Positions 33,627 through 42,633 are shown, counted from the stretch's first letter. The stretch is 64,000 nt of DNA from Pseudomonas sp. W4I3 (GCF_030816195.1 NZ_JAUSXS010000001.1:4735501-4799500), one strand, 5' to 3'. The notes: generated from the sequence alone by a model not told the origin. Translations and numbers: made by a program.

Positions 33627-33712
33627 TGTGGGAGGGGGCTTGCCCCCGATAGCAGTGGGTCAGCTAGACATTGGCTGACTGATCCGCAATCGGGAGCAAG
33701 CCCCCTCCCACA
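33627..33712. repeat. REP-type inverted pair (GGGAGGGGGCTTG class)
   Basis: Two inverse GGGAGGGGGCTTGC-type arms around about 40 bases between the rluA-type gene and apeB. Confidence 0.88.
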
Positions 33713-33787
33713 TGAGTTCTGCATCAGTTCTCGCCACCGAGTTAAACCAATACGGTAAACTCCGCGCATTGCTGTCTGGAGCTAATT

Positions 33788-35077
33788 ATGCGCGAAGCGT
33801 TGAATCAAGGCCTGATCGACTTCCTCAAGGCCTCCCCTACTCCCTTTCATGCCACCGCTGCCCTGGCCCAGCGCCTGGAAGCAGCCGGTTACCAGCGTCT
33901 CGACGAGCGCGACACCTGGGCCACCGAAGCCAACGGTCGCTATTACGTGACCCGTAACGACTCCTCGATCATCGCATTCAAGCTGGGCCGCCACTCGCCG
34001 CTGCAAGACGGTATCCGCATGGTCGGCGCCCACACCGACAGCCCGTGCCTGCGGGTCAAGCCTCAGCCCGAGCTGCAACGCCAGGGGTTCTGGCAGTTGG
34101 GCGTGGAAGTCTACGGCGGCGCATTGCTGGCCCCGTGGTTCGACCGCGACCTGTCCCTGGCTGGCCGCGTCACGTTCCGTCGCGATGGCAAGGTCGAAAG
34201 CCAACTGATCGACTTCAAGCTGCCGATCGCCATCATTCCCAACCTGGCCATCCACCTCAACCGTGAGGCCAACCAGGGCTGGGCGATCAATGCCCAGACC
34301 GAACTGCCGCCGATCCTCGCGCAATTTGCCGGTGACGAGCGCGTGGACTTTCGCGCTGTACTCACCGAGCAACTGGCTCGCGAGCACGGGCTGAACGCCG
34401 ATGTGGTGCTCGACTACGAGCTGAGCTTCTACGACACCCAGAGCGCTGCGGTGATTGGCCTCAATGGCGACTTCATCGCCGGTGCGCGCCTGGACAACCT
34501 GCTGTCGTGCTACGCCGGGTTGCAAGCCCTGCTCACCAGCGACACCGATGAAACCTGCTTGCTGGTGTGCAACGACCACGAAGAAGTCGGCTCCTCCTCG
34601 GCCTGCGGCGCCGATGGCCCGATGCTGGAACAGACCTTGCGCCGCCTGCTGCCGGAAGGTGAAGAGTTCGTGCGCACCATTCAGAAATCGCTGATGGTGT
34701 CTGCAGACAACGCCCATGGCGTGCACCCCAACTACGCCGAGAAACACGACGCCAACCATGGCCCCAAGCTCAACGCCGGCCCGGTGATCAAGGTCAACAG
34801 CAACCAGCGCTACGCCACCAACAGCGAAACCGCCGGATTCTTCCGTCACCTGTGCATGGCTCAGGAAGTGCCGGTGCAGAGCTTTGTGGTGCGCAGCGAC
34901 ATGGGCTGTGGCTCGACAATCGGGCCGATCACCGCCAGCAACCTGGGTGTGCGCACCGTGGACATCGGCCTGCCGACGTTCGCCATGCATTCGATTCGTG
35001 AACTGTGCGGCAGTCATGACTTGGCGCATCTGGTCAAGGTACTGGGCGCGTTCTACGCCAGCCGCGACCTGCCCTGA
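33788..35077 (+). CDS. apeB: M18-family aspartyl aminopeptidase ApeB
   Basis: A 429-residue zinc aminopeptidase releasing N-terminal acidic residues. Metal-binding motifs: VGAHTDSPCLRVKP (His/Asp ligands, about residues 79-90), GARLDNLLSC (bridging Asp), VCNDHEEVGSSSACGAD (Glu pair, catalytic region) and, near the end, GLPTFAMHSIRELCG with the last His ligand. Cytosolic, probably a dodecamer as in the family. The ATG at 33788 follows GGAG. Flanked on both sides by REP pairs, so it is probably a single-gene unit. Confidence 0.95.
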   Translation: MREALNQGLIDFLKASPTPFHATAALAQRLEAAGYQRLDERDTWATEANGRYYVTRNDSSIIAFKLGRHSPLQDGIRMVGAHTDSPCLRVKPQPELQRQGFWQLGVEVYGGALLAPWFDRDLSLAGRVTFRRDGKVESQLIDFKLPIAIIPNLAIHLNREANQGWAINAQTELPPILAQFAGDERVDFRAVLTEQLAREHGLNADVVLDYELSFYDTQSAAVIGLNGDFIAGARLDNLLSCYAGLQALLTSDTDETCLLVCNDHEEVGSSSACGADGPMLEQTLRRLLPEGEEFVRTIQKSLMVSADNAHGVHPNYAEKHDANHGPKLNAGPVIKVNSNQRYATNSETAGFFRHLCMAQEVPVQSFVVRSDMGCGSTIGPITASNLGVRTVDIGLPTFAMHSIRELCGSHDLAHLVKVLGAFYASRDLP

Positions 35078-35103
35078 TCTCAGGGCTGAATGCGATCAAA
35101 ACA

Positions 35104-35193
35104 TGTGGGAGGGGGCTTGCTCCCGATGGCGGTGGACCAGCCAATACATCTGTTGACTGACCCGCCGCAATCAGGAGCAAGCCCCCTCCCACA
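35104..35193. repeat. REP-type inverted pair (GGGAGGGGGCTTG class)
   Basis: Inverted arms around about 45 bases downstream of apeB. Confidence 0.88.
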
Positions 35194-35286
35194 TTGGTTA
35201 TGCGTCCAGCTGACCTGCATCACCTGCATTTCCCATAATCCGACCTAGACTTGTCAGTATTCCCACTCTGACAAGGCCGTCACACC

Positions 35287-35463
35287 ATGATCTCCATGTC
35301 CTCCTTCCACGCCATGCTGATCCCCATCCTGATCGGCATGATCATGCTTGCCGTCGGCTTCAACTTTCGCGACAAACCCGTTGGCGTGTTCGGCATGTGG
35401 GTCGGCATGCTGCTGATCCTCGGCACCGTGGTGTACAAGATCCTCGCTAAATTGGCGGAATGA
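35287..35463 (+). CDS. small hydrophobic membrane protein, 58 residues
   Basis: Frame MISMSSFHAMLIPILIGMIMLAVG... with a first helix (about residues 8-24), a short polar turn FNFRDKPVG and a second helix (about 33-50, GMWVGMLLILGTVVYKIL), ending KLAE. It has two predicted transmembrane segments and no recognised family. Its stop lies 72 bp before the MscS-type gene on the same strand, so it may share its transcript. AAGG lies about 9 bases ahead of the ATG. A long antisense frame covers it, but this short frame has Pseudomonas-like codon use. Confidence 0.65.
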   Translation: MISMSSFHAMLIPILIGMIMLAVGFNFRDKPVGVFGMWVGMLLILGTVVYKILAKLAE

Positions 35464-35535
35464 CAAATGCGCTCGCATCTGGCATAGCGGCCTCGTACAC
35501 TCGATCAATTCGTCGTTTTCAAGGTTGACCGCCTC

Positions 35536-37707
35536 GTGCTTTCCCGTCTGCTTGCCCTGCCCTGCTACCTGCTCATCGCCCTGCTCACCCTGCTGCCGCT
35601 GACGTCCGCCCAAGCCGTGGGTCTGCCCGGACTGCTGGGCAGTTCCACCAAGGCGCAACCCCAGGCCGAGGTACCATTGGGGCAGTCGCTGGACGAGGTG
35701 ATCAAGACCCTGGAGAACGACCAGCAGCGCACCCAACTGCTGAGCGACTTGAAGAAACTGCGCGCGGCCACGCAAAAGGCCCAACCGGCTGCAGAGCTTG
35801 GTGTGCTGGGCCTGATCGGCAGCACGCTGTCGGGCTTTGAACAGCAGTTCTCCGGCGCCGACAGCCCGCTGGGGCGCTGGTCCAATGAGGTCGACCTGGC
35901 CAAGGATGAACTCAGCGCGCTGATGCTGCCGGCCAGCGAATGGCTGCCGATCATCTTTGGTTTTGCCGTGATCCTGGCGGTGTGGAGCCTGTTGGCCGCG
36001 GCGCTGATCTGGCTCAGCCATCGCGTGCGCGAACGCTTCGGCCTGCCCGAGGAGCTGCCGCAACACCCACGCACCTGGGACATGCTGCGCTTCGCCCTGC
36101 GCAAGCTCGGCCCATGGTTGATCGCCTTGGTCATCACTGTTTACCTGAGCTACGCCCTGCCTTCGTCCCTGGGCAAGTCGCTGGCGATGGTGCTGGCTTA
36201 CGCGCTGGTTGTCGGCACCTGTTTCTCGGCAATCTGCGTGATTGCTTTTTCTCTGCTGGACGGCCCGCACCGCCACCGCGCCCTGTATATCCTGCGCCAC
36301 CAGGCCTTCCGCCCGCTGTGGTGGATCGGCAGTTTCGCCGCCTTTGGCGAAGCCTTGAGCGACCCGCGGCTGGTCGCGGCGCTCGGCCAGCACCTGGCCC
36401 ACACGGCCGCAACCGTGGCCAATGTGATGGCGGCGCTGTCCACTGGCGTATTCATCCTGCGGTTCCGTCGACCGATTGCCCACCTGATCCGCAACCAGCC
36501 GCTGTCGCGTCGCCTCACCCGCCGCGCCCTCACCGATACCCTGTCGATCATCGGCACCTTCTGGTACTTGCCCGCACTGTTGCTGGTGGGCATCTCGCTG
36601 TTTGCCACCTTCCTGTCCGCCGGCGACACCAGCACTGCCCTGCGCCAGTCGCTGCTGTGCACGGTGCTGCTGGTGTTGTGCACGGTGATCAATGGGCTGG
36701 TGCGGCGCCACGCGCTCAAACCGCAGCGCGGACACAAGCGCCATGCGTTGTACTCCGACCGCCTGAAAAGCTTCGTCTACACCCTGGCGCACCTGCTGGT
36801 ATGGCTAGTGTTCATTGAACTGGGCCTGCGCGTGTGGGGCCTGTCACTGATTCGCTTTACCGAAGGCGACGGCCATGAAATCAGCGTCAAGCTGTTCAGC
36901 CTCGGCGGCACCTTGCTGTTTGCCTGGCTGATCTGGATTCTCAGCGACACCGCGATCCACCACGCCCTGACCCGCTCGCGCAAAGGCCTGGCCAACGCAC
37001 GTGCGCAAACCATGATGCCGCTGATCCGCAACGTGCTGTTCGTGACCATCTTCATCATCGCCGCCATCGTCGCCCTGGCGAACATGGGCATGAACGTCAC
37101 GCCATTGCTGGCCGGTGCCGGTGTGATCGGCCTGGCGATCGGTTTCGGTGCGCAGTCGCTGGTGGCCGACCTGATCACCGGCCTGTTCATCATTATCGAA
37201 GACTCCCTGGCCATCGATGACTACGTCGATGTCGGTGGCCACCTCGGCACCGTCGAAGGGCTGACCATCCGCACCGTGCGCCTGCGCGATATCGATGGCA
37301 TCGTGCACACCATTCCCTTCAGCGAGATCAAGAGCATCAAGAACTACTCGCGCGAATTCGGCTACGCGATCTTCCGCGTGGCAATCCCCTACAACATGGA
37401 GATCGACAACGCGATCAAGCTGATACGCGATGTTGGCCATGCCATGCGCAATGATCCACTGCAACGCCGCAATATCTGGTCGCCACTGGAGATTCAGGGC
37501 GTGGAGAGTTTCGAATCGGGCAGTGCCATCCTGCGCGCGCGGTTCAAGACGGCGCCGATCAAGCAGTGGGAAGTGTCGCGGGCGTTCAACCTGTCACTCA
37601 AGCGGCACCTGGACGAAGCCGGGCTTGACCTGGCGACACCGCGCTTGAGCGTGCAGGTGGTGACGGGGGGACTGGAGAAAGACAAACCGCAAGCTAACGC
37701 AGATTAA
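35536..37707 (+). CDS. mechanosensitive channel, MscS family, large form
   Basis: A 723-residue protein with a signal peptide (about residues 1-27, ending SAQA), a periplasmic domain of about 100 residues, then roughly ten helices and the conserved MscS core. The pore helix and beta domain are seen in GAGVIGLAIGFGAQSLVADLITGLFIIIEDS (about residues 530-560), followed by IDDYVDVGGHLGTVEGLTIRT and HTIPFSEIKSIKNYSR. It opens under membrane tension during osmotic downshock and belongs to the long YbdG/YjeP-like class. GTG 35536 is the likely start. A REP pair follows. Confidence 0.92.
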   Translation: MLSRLLALPCYLLIALLTLLPLTSAQAVGLPGLLGSSTKAQPQAEVPLGQSLDEVIKTLENDQQRTQLLSDLKKLRAATQKAQPAAELGVLGLIGSTLSGFEQQFSGADSPLGRWSNEVDLAKDELSALMLPASEWLPIIFGFAVILAVWSLLAAALIWLSHRVRERFGLPEELPQHPRTWDMLRFALRKLGPWLIALVITVYLSYALPSSLGKSLAMVLAYALVVGTCFSAICVIAFSLLDGPHRHRALYILRHQAFRPLWWIGSFAAFGEALSDPRLVAALGQHLAHTAATVANVMAALSTGVFILRFRRPIAHLIRNQPLSRRLTRRALTDTLSIIGTFWYLPALLLVGISLFATFLSAGDTSTALRQSLLCTVLLVLCTVINGLVRRHALKPQRGHKRHALYSDRLKSFVYTLAHLLVWLVFIELGLRVWGLSLIRFTEGDGHEISVKLFSLGGTLLFAWLIWILSDTAIHHALTRSRKGLANARAQTMMPLIRNVLFVTIFIIAAIVALANMGMNVTPLLAGAGVIGLAIGFGAQSLVADLITGLFIIIEDSLAIDDYVDVGGHLGTVEGLTIRTVRLRDIDGIVHTIPFSEIKSIKNYSREFGYAIFRVAIPYNMEIDNAIKLIRDVGHAMRNDPLQRRNIWSPLEIQGVESFESGSAILRARFKTAPIKQWEVSRAFNLSLKRHLDEAGLDLATPRLSVQVVTGGLEKDKPQANAD

Positions 37708-37710
37708 CGG

Positions 37711-37797
37711 TGGGAGGGGGCTTGCTCCCGATGGCGGTGTGTCAGCCAGTTCATCTGATACTGACACACCTATATCGGGAGCAAGCCCCCTCCCACA
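37711..37797. repeat. REP-type inverted pair (GGGAGGGGGCTTG class)
   Basis: Inverted arms around about 40 bases between the convergent MscS-type and mbtH genes. Confidence 0.88.
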
Positions 37798-37812
37798 TTG
37801 GATCCGTGGTGT

Positions 37813-38034
37813 TTAAGCGAGTGCCGCGCCATCCATCTTCTGCCGCAGACTCAGCGGACGCATGTCCGTCCAGGTCTCTTCGATATAGGCCAGGCACTCT
37901 TTCTTGAAGCCGCTCTTGCCCACGGTGCGCCAGCCCTCCGGCACAGCCTTGTAGTCGGGCCAGATCGAGTATTGCTCTTCGTGGTTGACCACTACCTGAA
38001 ACAGGATGTCGTCGCGGTCAAATACTGAGGTCAT
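37813..38034 (-). CDS. mbtH: MbtH-like protein, pyoverdine NRPS accessory
   Basis: A 73-residue MbtH-domain protein that binds and stabilises NRPS adenylation domains. The family signature is complete: NHEEQYSIWPDYKAVPEGWRTVG, then CLAYIEETWTDMRP. The start MTSVFDRDD at 38034 follows GGAG. It lies just after pvdH on the same strand, with an iron-starvation box between them. It should help PvdL and the other pyoverdine synthetases. Confidence 0.96.
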   Translation of the reverse strand: MTSVFDRDDILFQVVVNHEEQYSIWPDYKAVPEGWRTVGKSGFKKECLAYIEETWTDMRPLSLRQKMDGAALA

Positions 38035-38095
38035 TGCTGTTCTCCGTCGTTCAAAGGCTGGCTGTGCACCATGCACAGCGCTGATATCTGTAGAA

Positions 38096-38119
38096 ACGTA
38101 CCAAGGGCCACGAAAATTA
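38096..38119 (-). promoter_or_regulatory. iron-starvation (PvdS) box before mbtH
   Basis: On the minus strand TAATT-N16-CGT. The PvdS consensus is TAAAT-N16-CGT, so one base differs. It overlaps the pvdH stop codon and would let mbtH be transcribed separately in iron limitation. Confidence 0.5.
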
Positions 38120-39517
38120 GAGGCCGGCGAGCGCTGCCGCCAAGGCGCGCCCGAAGATTTCGGCGACCTGGTCGACCTCAGCGGCAGTGATCACCAACGG
38201 CGGCAAGAAACGCACCACGCTGCCATGCCGCCCGCCCAGCTCGAGGATCAAGCCACGCTTGAGGCACTCACGTTGAAGCAGCGGTGCGAGCAGACGATGC
38301 ACGGGCGGGTGGCCCTGGATGTCGCGCTTGCCATCCGGGTCCACCAGCTCCACGCCAAGCATCAGCCCACGCCCGCGAATATCCCCCAGTTGCGGGAAGT
38401 CGCGCTGCAGCAGGCGCAGGTGTTCGCCCAGGCGCTCGCCCATGGCCGCCGCATGACCGGCCAGATCGTGCTCCTTGAGGTAGCGCATCACCGCAGAACC
38501 TGCCGCCATCGCCATCTGATTGCCTCGGAACGTCCCCGCATGGGCCCCCGGCAACCAGGTGTCGAGCCAGTCGCGATACACCACCACCGCCAGCGGCAAG
38601 CTGCCGCCAATCGCTTTGGACATCACCACCACGTCCGGGATGATACCCGCGTGCTCGAAGGCAAACATTTTGCCGGTACGGCCAAAACCACTCTGGATTT
38701 CATCGACGATCAGCGCGACGCCCGCCTGCTCGGTGATACGCCGCAGGCCGCGCAGCCAGTCGAGGTCTGCCGGGACTACGCCGCCCTCGCCCTGCACCAC
38801 TTCAACGATCACCGCCGCCGGCGGCAACACGCCCGCTTCGGGATCGTTGAGCAGGTTTTCCAGGTAATGCAGGTTAACCCGCACCCCCTCAGCGCCACCC
38901 AGGCCGAACGGGCAGCGGTAGTCGTAGGGGTATGGCAGAAATTGCACGCCACTGCCGAGCAATGCGCCCAGCGGTTTCTTCGGCCCGAGGCTGCCCATCA
39001 GGCTCAACGCACCCTGGCTCATGCCGTGATAACCGCCCTGGAAGGACAGCACCGTACTGCGCCCGGTTGCGGTGCGTGCCAGCTTCAAGGCGGCTTCCAC
39101 CGCGTCGGTCCCCGTGGGACCGCAGAACTGGATTTTCGCCTCTCGCGCCAGCTCCGGCGGCAACAGGCCGAACAGATCTTGCACGAACTGGTCCTTGACC
39201 GGCGTGGTCAGGTCCAGGGTGTGCAACGGCAGCTCATCGCTCAGGACCTGTTGAATGGCCTGGATCACCACCGGGTGGTTATGGCCGAGCGCGAGGGTTC
39301 CCGCACCGGCCAGGCAGTCAATGAAACGGCGACCCTCCACGTCTTCCACATAGATCCCCTTGGCACGCTTGAGTGCCAGGGGAATGCGCCGAGGATAGCT
39401 GCGGGCATTCGACTCCTGCTGGCGCTGGCGGGCCAGCAGCGGGCTGTCGTCGAACTGGTAAAGCGTTTCGCTGACGTGCACAGGCGCGGCTTCGATGGGG
39501 CTGGTGGCGACTGACAT
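38117..39517 (-). CDS. pvdH: L-2,4-diaminobutyrate:2-oxoglutarate aminotransferase PvdH
   Basis: A 466-residue PLP-dependent class III aminotransferase that makes L-2,4-diaminobutyrate from aspartate semialdehyde, the substrate of PvdL's third module. Motifs: FCGPTGTDAVEAALKLAR (phosphate loop), VALIVDEIQSGFGRTG (Asp pairing with the PLP ring) and VVVMSKAIGGSLPLAVV (Schiff-base Lys). The start MSVATSPIEAAP at 39517 is preferred; an ATG 12 codons upstream (39553) also exists. A strong iron-starvation box lies about 80 bp upstream, so PvdS is expected to switch it on under iron starvation. Confidence 0.95.
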   Translation of the reverse strand: MSVATSPIEAAPVHVSETLYQFDDSPLLARQRQQESNARSYPRRIPLALKRAKGIYVEDVEGRRFIDCLAGAGTLALGHNHPVVIQAIQQVLSDELPLHTLDLTTPVKDQFVQDLFGLLPPELAREAKIQFCGPTGTDAVEAALKLARTATGRSTVLSFQGGYHGMSQGALSLMGSLGPKKPLGALLGSGVQFLPYPYDYRCPFGLGGAEGVRVNLHYLENLLNDPEAGVLPPAAVIVEVVQGEGGVVPADLDWLRGLRRITEQAGVALIVDEIQSGFGRTGKMFAFEHAGIIPDVVVMSKAIGGSLPLAVVVYRDWLDTWLPGAHAGTFRGNQMAMAAGSAVMRYLKEHDLAGHAAAMGERLGEHLRLLQRDFPQLGDIRGRGLMLGVELVDPDGKRDIQGHPPVHRLLAPLLQRECLKRGLILELGGRHGSVVRFLPPLVITAAEVDQVAEIFGRALAAALAGL

Positions 39518-39594
39518 CTCTCGATCCCTCAATACGCGGGTGATGGTGGTCATCCGTGGGGGTGGAGAATGCGCACGGACTTCATGTTCTGAAG

Positions 39595-39618
39595 ACGCAT
39601 CTGGACCGAGGCGATTTA
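39595..39618 (-). promoter_or_regulatory. iron-starvation (PvdS) box before pvdH
   Basis: CTAAAT with TAAAT-N16-CGT exactly matching the PvdS consensus, on the minus strand, about 80 bp before the pvdH start. Confidence 0.8.
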
Positions 39619-39637
39619 GGGGCCTGGTCGGATTTAA

Positions 39638-39726
39638 TGTGGGAGGGGGCTTGCTCCCGATAGCGGTGTGTCAGCTAAACATTGGCTGGCTGATACACCT
39701 GTATCGGGGGCAAGCCCCCTCCCACA
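39638..39726. repeat. REP-type inverted pair (GGGAGGGGGCTTG class)
   Basis: Inverted arms around about 45 bases between pvdH's upstream region and the amidase gene's stop. Confidence 0.88.
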
Positions 39727-39743
39727 TTTGACCGGTGTTCGGC

Positions 39744-40511
39744 TTAAAGCCCGCGGTATTTTTCATTCAGCGCGTACAGGATCGCGCAGGTCTCGGCGTC
39801 CAGAAGCCCACTGTAATCGCGCGCCCGAAAGTGCATTTGAAATGCCCGGGTGCGCTGTTCAAAGGCCTGGCGACTCCATGCCGGCTTGTACCCATACCGC
39901 TGAAACGCCCGTTCGACCTCCACCTCCGGCGGCAAGCCCATGTAAAACCTGCGTTGGTACATCGCTCGGGTCGCTTCGTCGAACCAGGCTCCTACCCCGG
40001 CTTCATGCAGGTATCGCCAGGGCAGCCGAGGCCCAGGATCGCTTTTGCGCCAGTACGCCACATCCGAGTGCCCGAGAATACCGACCGGGCCGATGTGGGC
40101 GTAGCGCTCAAGAATGTCGCGCATAAGCGTAATCAAGACTTCCACCTGTGCCTCGCGATACGCCGGGAAGGTAAACACCCCTTTGTCATCACGCGCCAGG
40201 TTGACGATTTCGATGCCAATCGCACGGCTGTTGAGGTTATCCCGCCCGTCCCAATGGCTGGCCCCGGCATGCCAGGCGCGCAGGTCCTCGCTCACCAGGC
40301 GAAACACGCGCAGTTCGTCATAACCGGCGGCGCGGTAGCCGGGCTCATCGGGATCGGGCAGCAGATAATGAGCGCTGACCCCGTTCTGCGTCAGGGTGCG
40401 CAAGGACGATGTAAAGGGCGCCGCGGTGTAATGCAGGATCACCTGCCCGACGGGCTCGCCGTTACGTTCGTTGAAATCCCTGGCAGGGAAACTGGTATCG
40501 ATGACCAACAT
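39744..40511 (-). CDS. N-acetylmuramoyl-L-alanine amidase, AmpD/AmiD type
   Basis: A 255-residue Amidase_2 (zinc) enzyme cleaving the muramoyl-L-alanine bond of peptidoglycan. Zinc ligands in ILHYTA (His) and GHSDVAYWRKSDPGPRLPW (His and Asp), with the catalytic Tyr/Glu in SRAIGIEIVN. A C-terminal peptidoglycan-binding-like segment runs from about residue 185. The start MLVIDTSFPARD at 40511 follows AAAGGA. No clear signal peptide, so it is either the cytosolic AmpD-type recycling enzyme or an export-dependent AmiD/AmpDh relative; the extra C-terminal domain favours the latter. Confidence 0.86.
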   Translation of the reverse strand: MLVIDTSFPARDFNERNGEPVGQVILHYTAAPFTSSLRTLTQNGVSAHYLLPDPDEPGYRAAGYDELRVFRLVSEDLRAWHAGASHWDGRDNLNSRAIGIEIVNLARDDKGVFTFPAYREAQVEVLITLMRDILERYAHIGPVGILGHSDVAYWRKSDPGPRLPWRYLHEAGVGAWFDEATRAMYQRRFYMGLPPEVEVERAFQRYGYKPAWSRQAFEQRTRAFQMHFRARDYSGLLDAETCAILYALNEKYRGL

Positions 40512-40633
40512 AAGATCCGTCCTTTCAGTACGGGCCGAATCATTCGGCCCTTTCAAGCGCAAAAAAATTACCGCCATCCTGAAGTCTTGAGCCTCAGGGG
40601 GGCGGTAACTATTTGGCACGTGCAGAAAAGCGA

Positions 40634-41953
40634 TCAGCGTCGCAACGGCATACCCAATTCAACCCGCAGGCCATCCACCTGGCTGTCGAACGTTAACGAG
40701 CATGAGCAGCGCTGGACGATCGCTTGAACGATCGCCAGGCCCAGGCCACAGCCTTCACTGCTGCCATTGCGCCAGAAGCGCTGGGTCAGGTATTGCAGGT
40801 CATCACTGGAGATCTGCGGGCCATGATCCCGCACGCGAAATACCACGTTGTCAGCGCTGGAAAATACCTTCAGCTCCACGCGGGTGTCGGCCGGGGTGTG
40901 GCGCAAGGCGTTGTCCAGCAGGTTGCGCAAGGCCGCGACGGCCAGGCCCACGGGCATGTCCACCGGTGTGTCGGCCAGGCTGTCCGCCAGGATCAGGTCG
41001 ATGCGCGAGTTGTCCCCGGCGTTGGCATCCTGGATCGCCAGCCTGGCGACTTCCTCGGCGCTGGACTGCAAACCATCGTCAAACGACAGACTGCCCTCCA
41101 CCCGCGCCAGCAGCAACAGTTGCTCCAGGGTGCGATGCAGGCGGTCGGCGCCTTCCTCGGCGTGAGCCAGGGACTGGTCACGGGCTGCGCCCTCGGTCAT
41201 GCGGGCCACCTGCAAGTGGGTCTTGATTGCCGTCAACGGGCTGCGCAGCTCATGGGCGGCGTCGCCGGTCAGGCGGCGTTCGCGCTCGATGGCCTTGGCG
41301 ATGCGTTGCAACAGTTGGTTCTGGGTGTCGAGCAACGGCTTGAGTTCGCTGGGCAGCGGGTGGATCTGCAACGGCTCAAGGGAGTCGGCGCTGCGGCGCA
41401 TCAAGGCGTCACGCATGCGATTGAGCGGCACCAGGCTCTGGCCGATGCCCAGCCACAACAGGCACAGGCAACCCAGCAAGGCGACGCCGACCGGCACCGA
41501 CGCCGCGAGCAGGATCGACAGGTTCAACGCCTCGCGCTCCACCTGACGGTCGGCCGTGGTGATCAGCAGGTCACCACGGGACAGGGTGAAACTGCGCCAC
41601 CCCACGCCATCGATCACCTGGTCGCGAAAACCGCTCTTGCGCGACTCCAGCCCCTCATCCGGCGTGGTATGGCTGCGCGCGAGGATTTCGCCGTGCAAGG
41701 AACTGACCTGGCAGGCCATGCCCCCCGGCACGTTGAGTTGTTCGGTGCGTAAACGGGTGCCAGCGCCGACGCTGGCCAGGCCCGGCATCTGTTCGGTCAG
41801 ACCCGCCACCATGCGCGCCGACGCCACCAAGCGCTGGTCGAGGGAGAACATCATCTGATTGCGCAGGTCGTTGAGCATCCAGGCCGCCGCCAGGGCCCAG
41901 ATCAACACAAAAGCGGCGCCGAGCTTGAACGTCAGGCGCAGGCGCAGGCTCAT
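40634..41953 (-). CDS. sensor histidine kinase of an OmpR-type system, DsbS-like
   Basis: A 439-residue kinase with two membrane helices (about residues 9-30 and 145-170) enclosing a periplasmic sensor of about 115 residues, a HAMP-like linker, HisKA motif GDAAHELRSPLTAIKTHL, N-box LLDNALRHTPA and G-box VRDHGPQIS with a catalytic ATPase domain. The start ATG 41953 overlaps the regulator's stop (TGATG); GTG one codon earlier also fits. Gene order with dsbD, thioredoxin and dsbG genes matches PA2480 of P. aeruginosa, described as a copper-responsive DsbRS pair. Function by context is probable, not proven. Confidence 0.87.
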   Translation of the reverse strand: MSLRLRLTFKLGAAFVLIWALAAAWMLNDLRNQMMFSLDQRLVASARMVAGLTEQMPGLASVGAGTRLRTEQLNVPGGMACQVSSLHGEILARSHTTPDEGLESRKSGFRDQVIDGVGWRSFTLSRGDLLITTADRQVEREALNLSILLAASVPVGVALLGCLCLLWLGIGQSLVPLNRMRDALMRRSADSLEPLQIHPLPSELKPLLDTQNQLLQRIAKAIERERRLTGDAAHELRSPLTAIKTHLQVARMTEGAARDQSLAHAEEGADRLHRTLEQLLLLARVEGSLSFDDGLQSSAEEVARLAIQDANAGDNSRIDLILADSLADTPVDMPVGLAVAALRNLLDNALRHTPADTRVELKVFSSADNVVFRVRDHGPQISSDDLQYLTQRFWRNGSSEGCGLGLAIVQAIVQRCSCSLTFDSQVDGLRVELGMPLRR

Positions 41954-42633
41954 CACGAAGCGTCCTCTCCCGCATCGGCCGGGCCCAGGCGATAACCGAG
42001 GCCGCGTACGGTCTCGACGATGCCATTGCCCAATTTGCGCCGCAGATGGTGGATGTGCACGTTCAGCGCGTTGCTCTCGAGCTCGTCGTTGAACCCGTAG
42101 ACGCTGTCCTTGAGCTGTTCACTGGACAATACGCGGCCCTTGTTGTGCAACAAGGCCTGCAACAGCGCTTGTTCACGGCGCGACAGGTCCACCGGCTGGC
42201 CACCCAGGAAAGTCTCGCGGCTGCTGGGGTCATAGGCCAGGCGGCCATGCTCGATCAGGTTGACGCTGCGCCCCGCCACCCGGCGCAACAGGGTTTGCAG
42301 ACGGGCGGCGAGTTCGCGCAGGTCGAAGGGTTTGAGCAGGTAATCATCGGCGCCCGCCTGCAGGCCGTCGACACGGTTGGTCACCGAATCGCGCGCGGTG
42401 AGGATCAGCACCGGAATCTCCAGGCCCTGGCTGCGTTGTTGTTGCAGCAGTTTCAGGCCGTCTTCGTCGGGCAGGCCGAGGTCGAGCACCATGATGTCGA
42501 AGGTCGCCGCCCTGAGCATCGCCCTGGCCGCCGCGGCCGTGCCCACGCGCTCGACCGTGAAACCCTGGGCGGTGAGGCCGGCCACGATGCCGCTGGCGAT
42601 CAGTTCGTCGTCTTCACAGACCAGTACGTGCAT
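41953..42633 (-). CDS. OmpR/PhoB-type response regulator, DsbR-like
   Basis: A 226-residue two-domain regulator: receiver (acidic pair CEDD, acceptor Asp in DIMVLDLGLPDEDG, KPFD with the conserved Lys) and winged helix (about residues 135-222, SRREQALLQALLHNKGRVLSSEQLKD). The start MHVLVCEDDE at 42633 follows AAGGG. It is transcribed divergently from dsbD; the 176-bp gap should hold promoters for both. It probably activates the dsb operon, as its orthologue does in P. aeruginosa. Confidence 0.9.
   Translation of the reverse strand: MHVLVCEDDELIASGIVAGLTAQGFTVERVGTAAAARAMLRAATFDIMVLDLGLPDEDGLKLLQQQRSQGLEIPVLILTARDSVTNRVDGLQAGADDYLLKPFDLRELAARLQTLLRRVAGRSVNLIEHGRLAYDPSSRETFLGGQPVDLSRREQALLQALLHNKGRVLSSEQLKDSVYGFNDELESNALNVHIHHLRRKLGNGIVETVRGLGYRLGPADAGEDAS

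Noticed and set aside
35254..36792. 512-residue antisense frame opposite the MscS-type gene
   Set aside because: Low-complexity Gln/His/Arg-rich composition typical of the shadow of a high-GC gene; it also covers the small membrane protein gene.
38006..39514. 502-residue plus-strand frame over pvdH
   Set aside because: Antisense to a clear aminotransferase with all PLP motifs; composition is Arg/Gln/His-rich.
24028..39726. repeated GGGAGGGGGCTTG units as a CRISPR or tandem array
   Set aside because: They are scattered inverted doublets between unrelated genes, not direct repeats with unique spacers.
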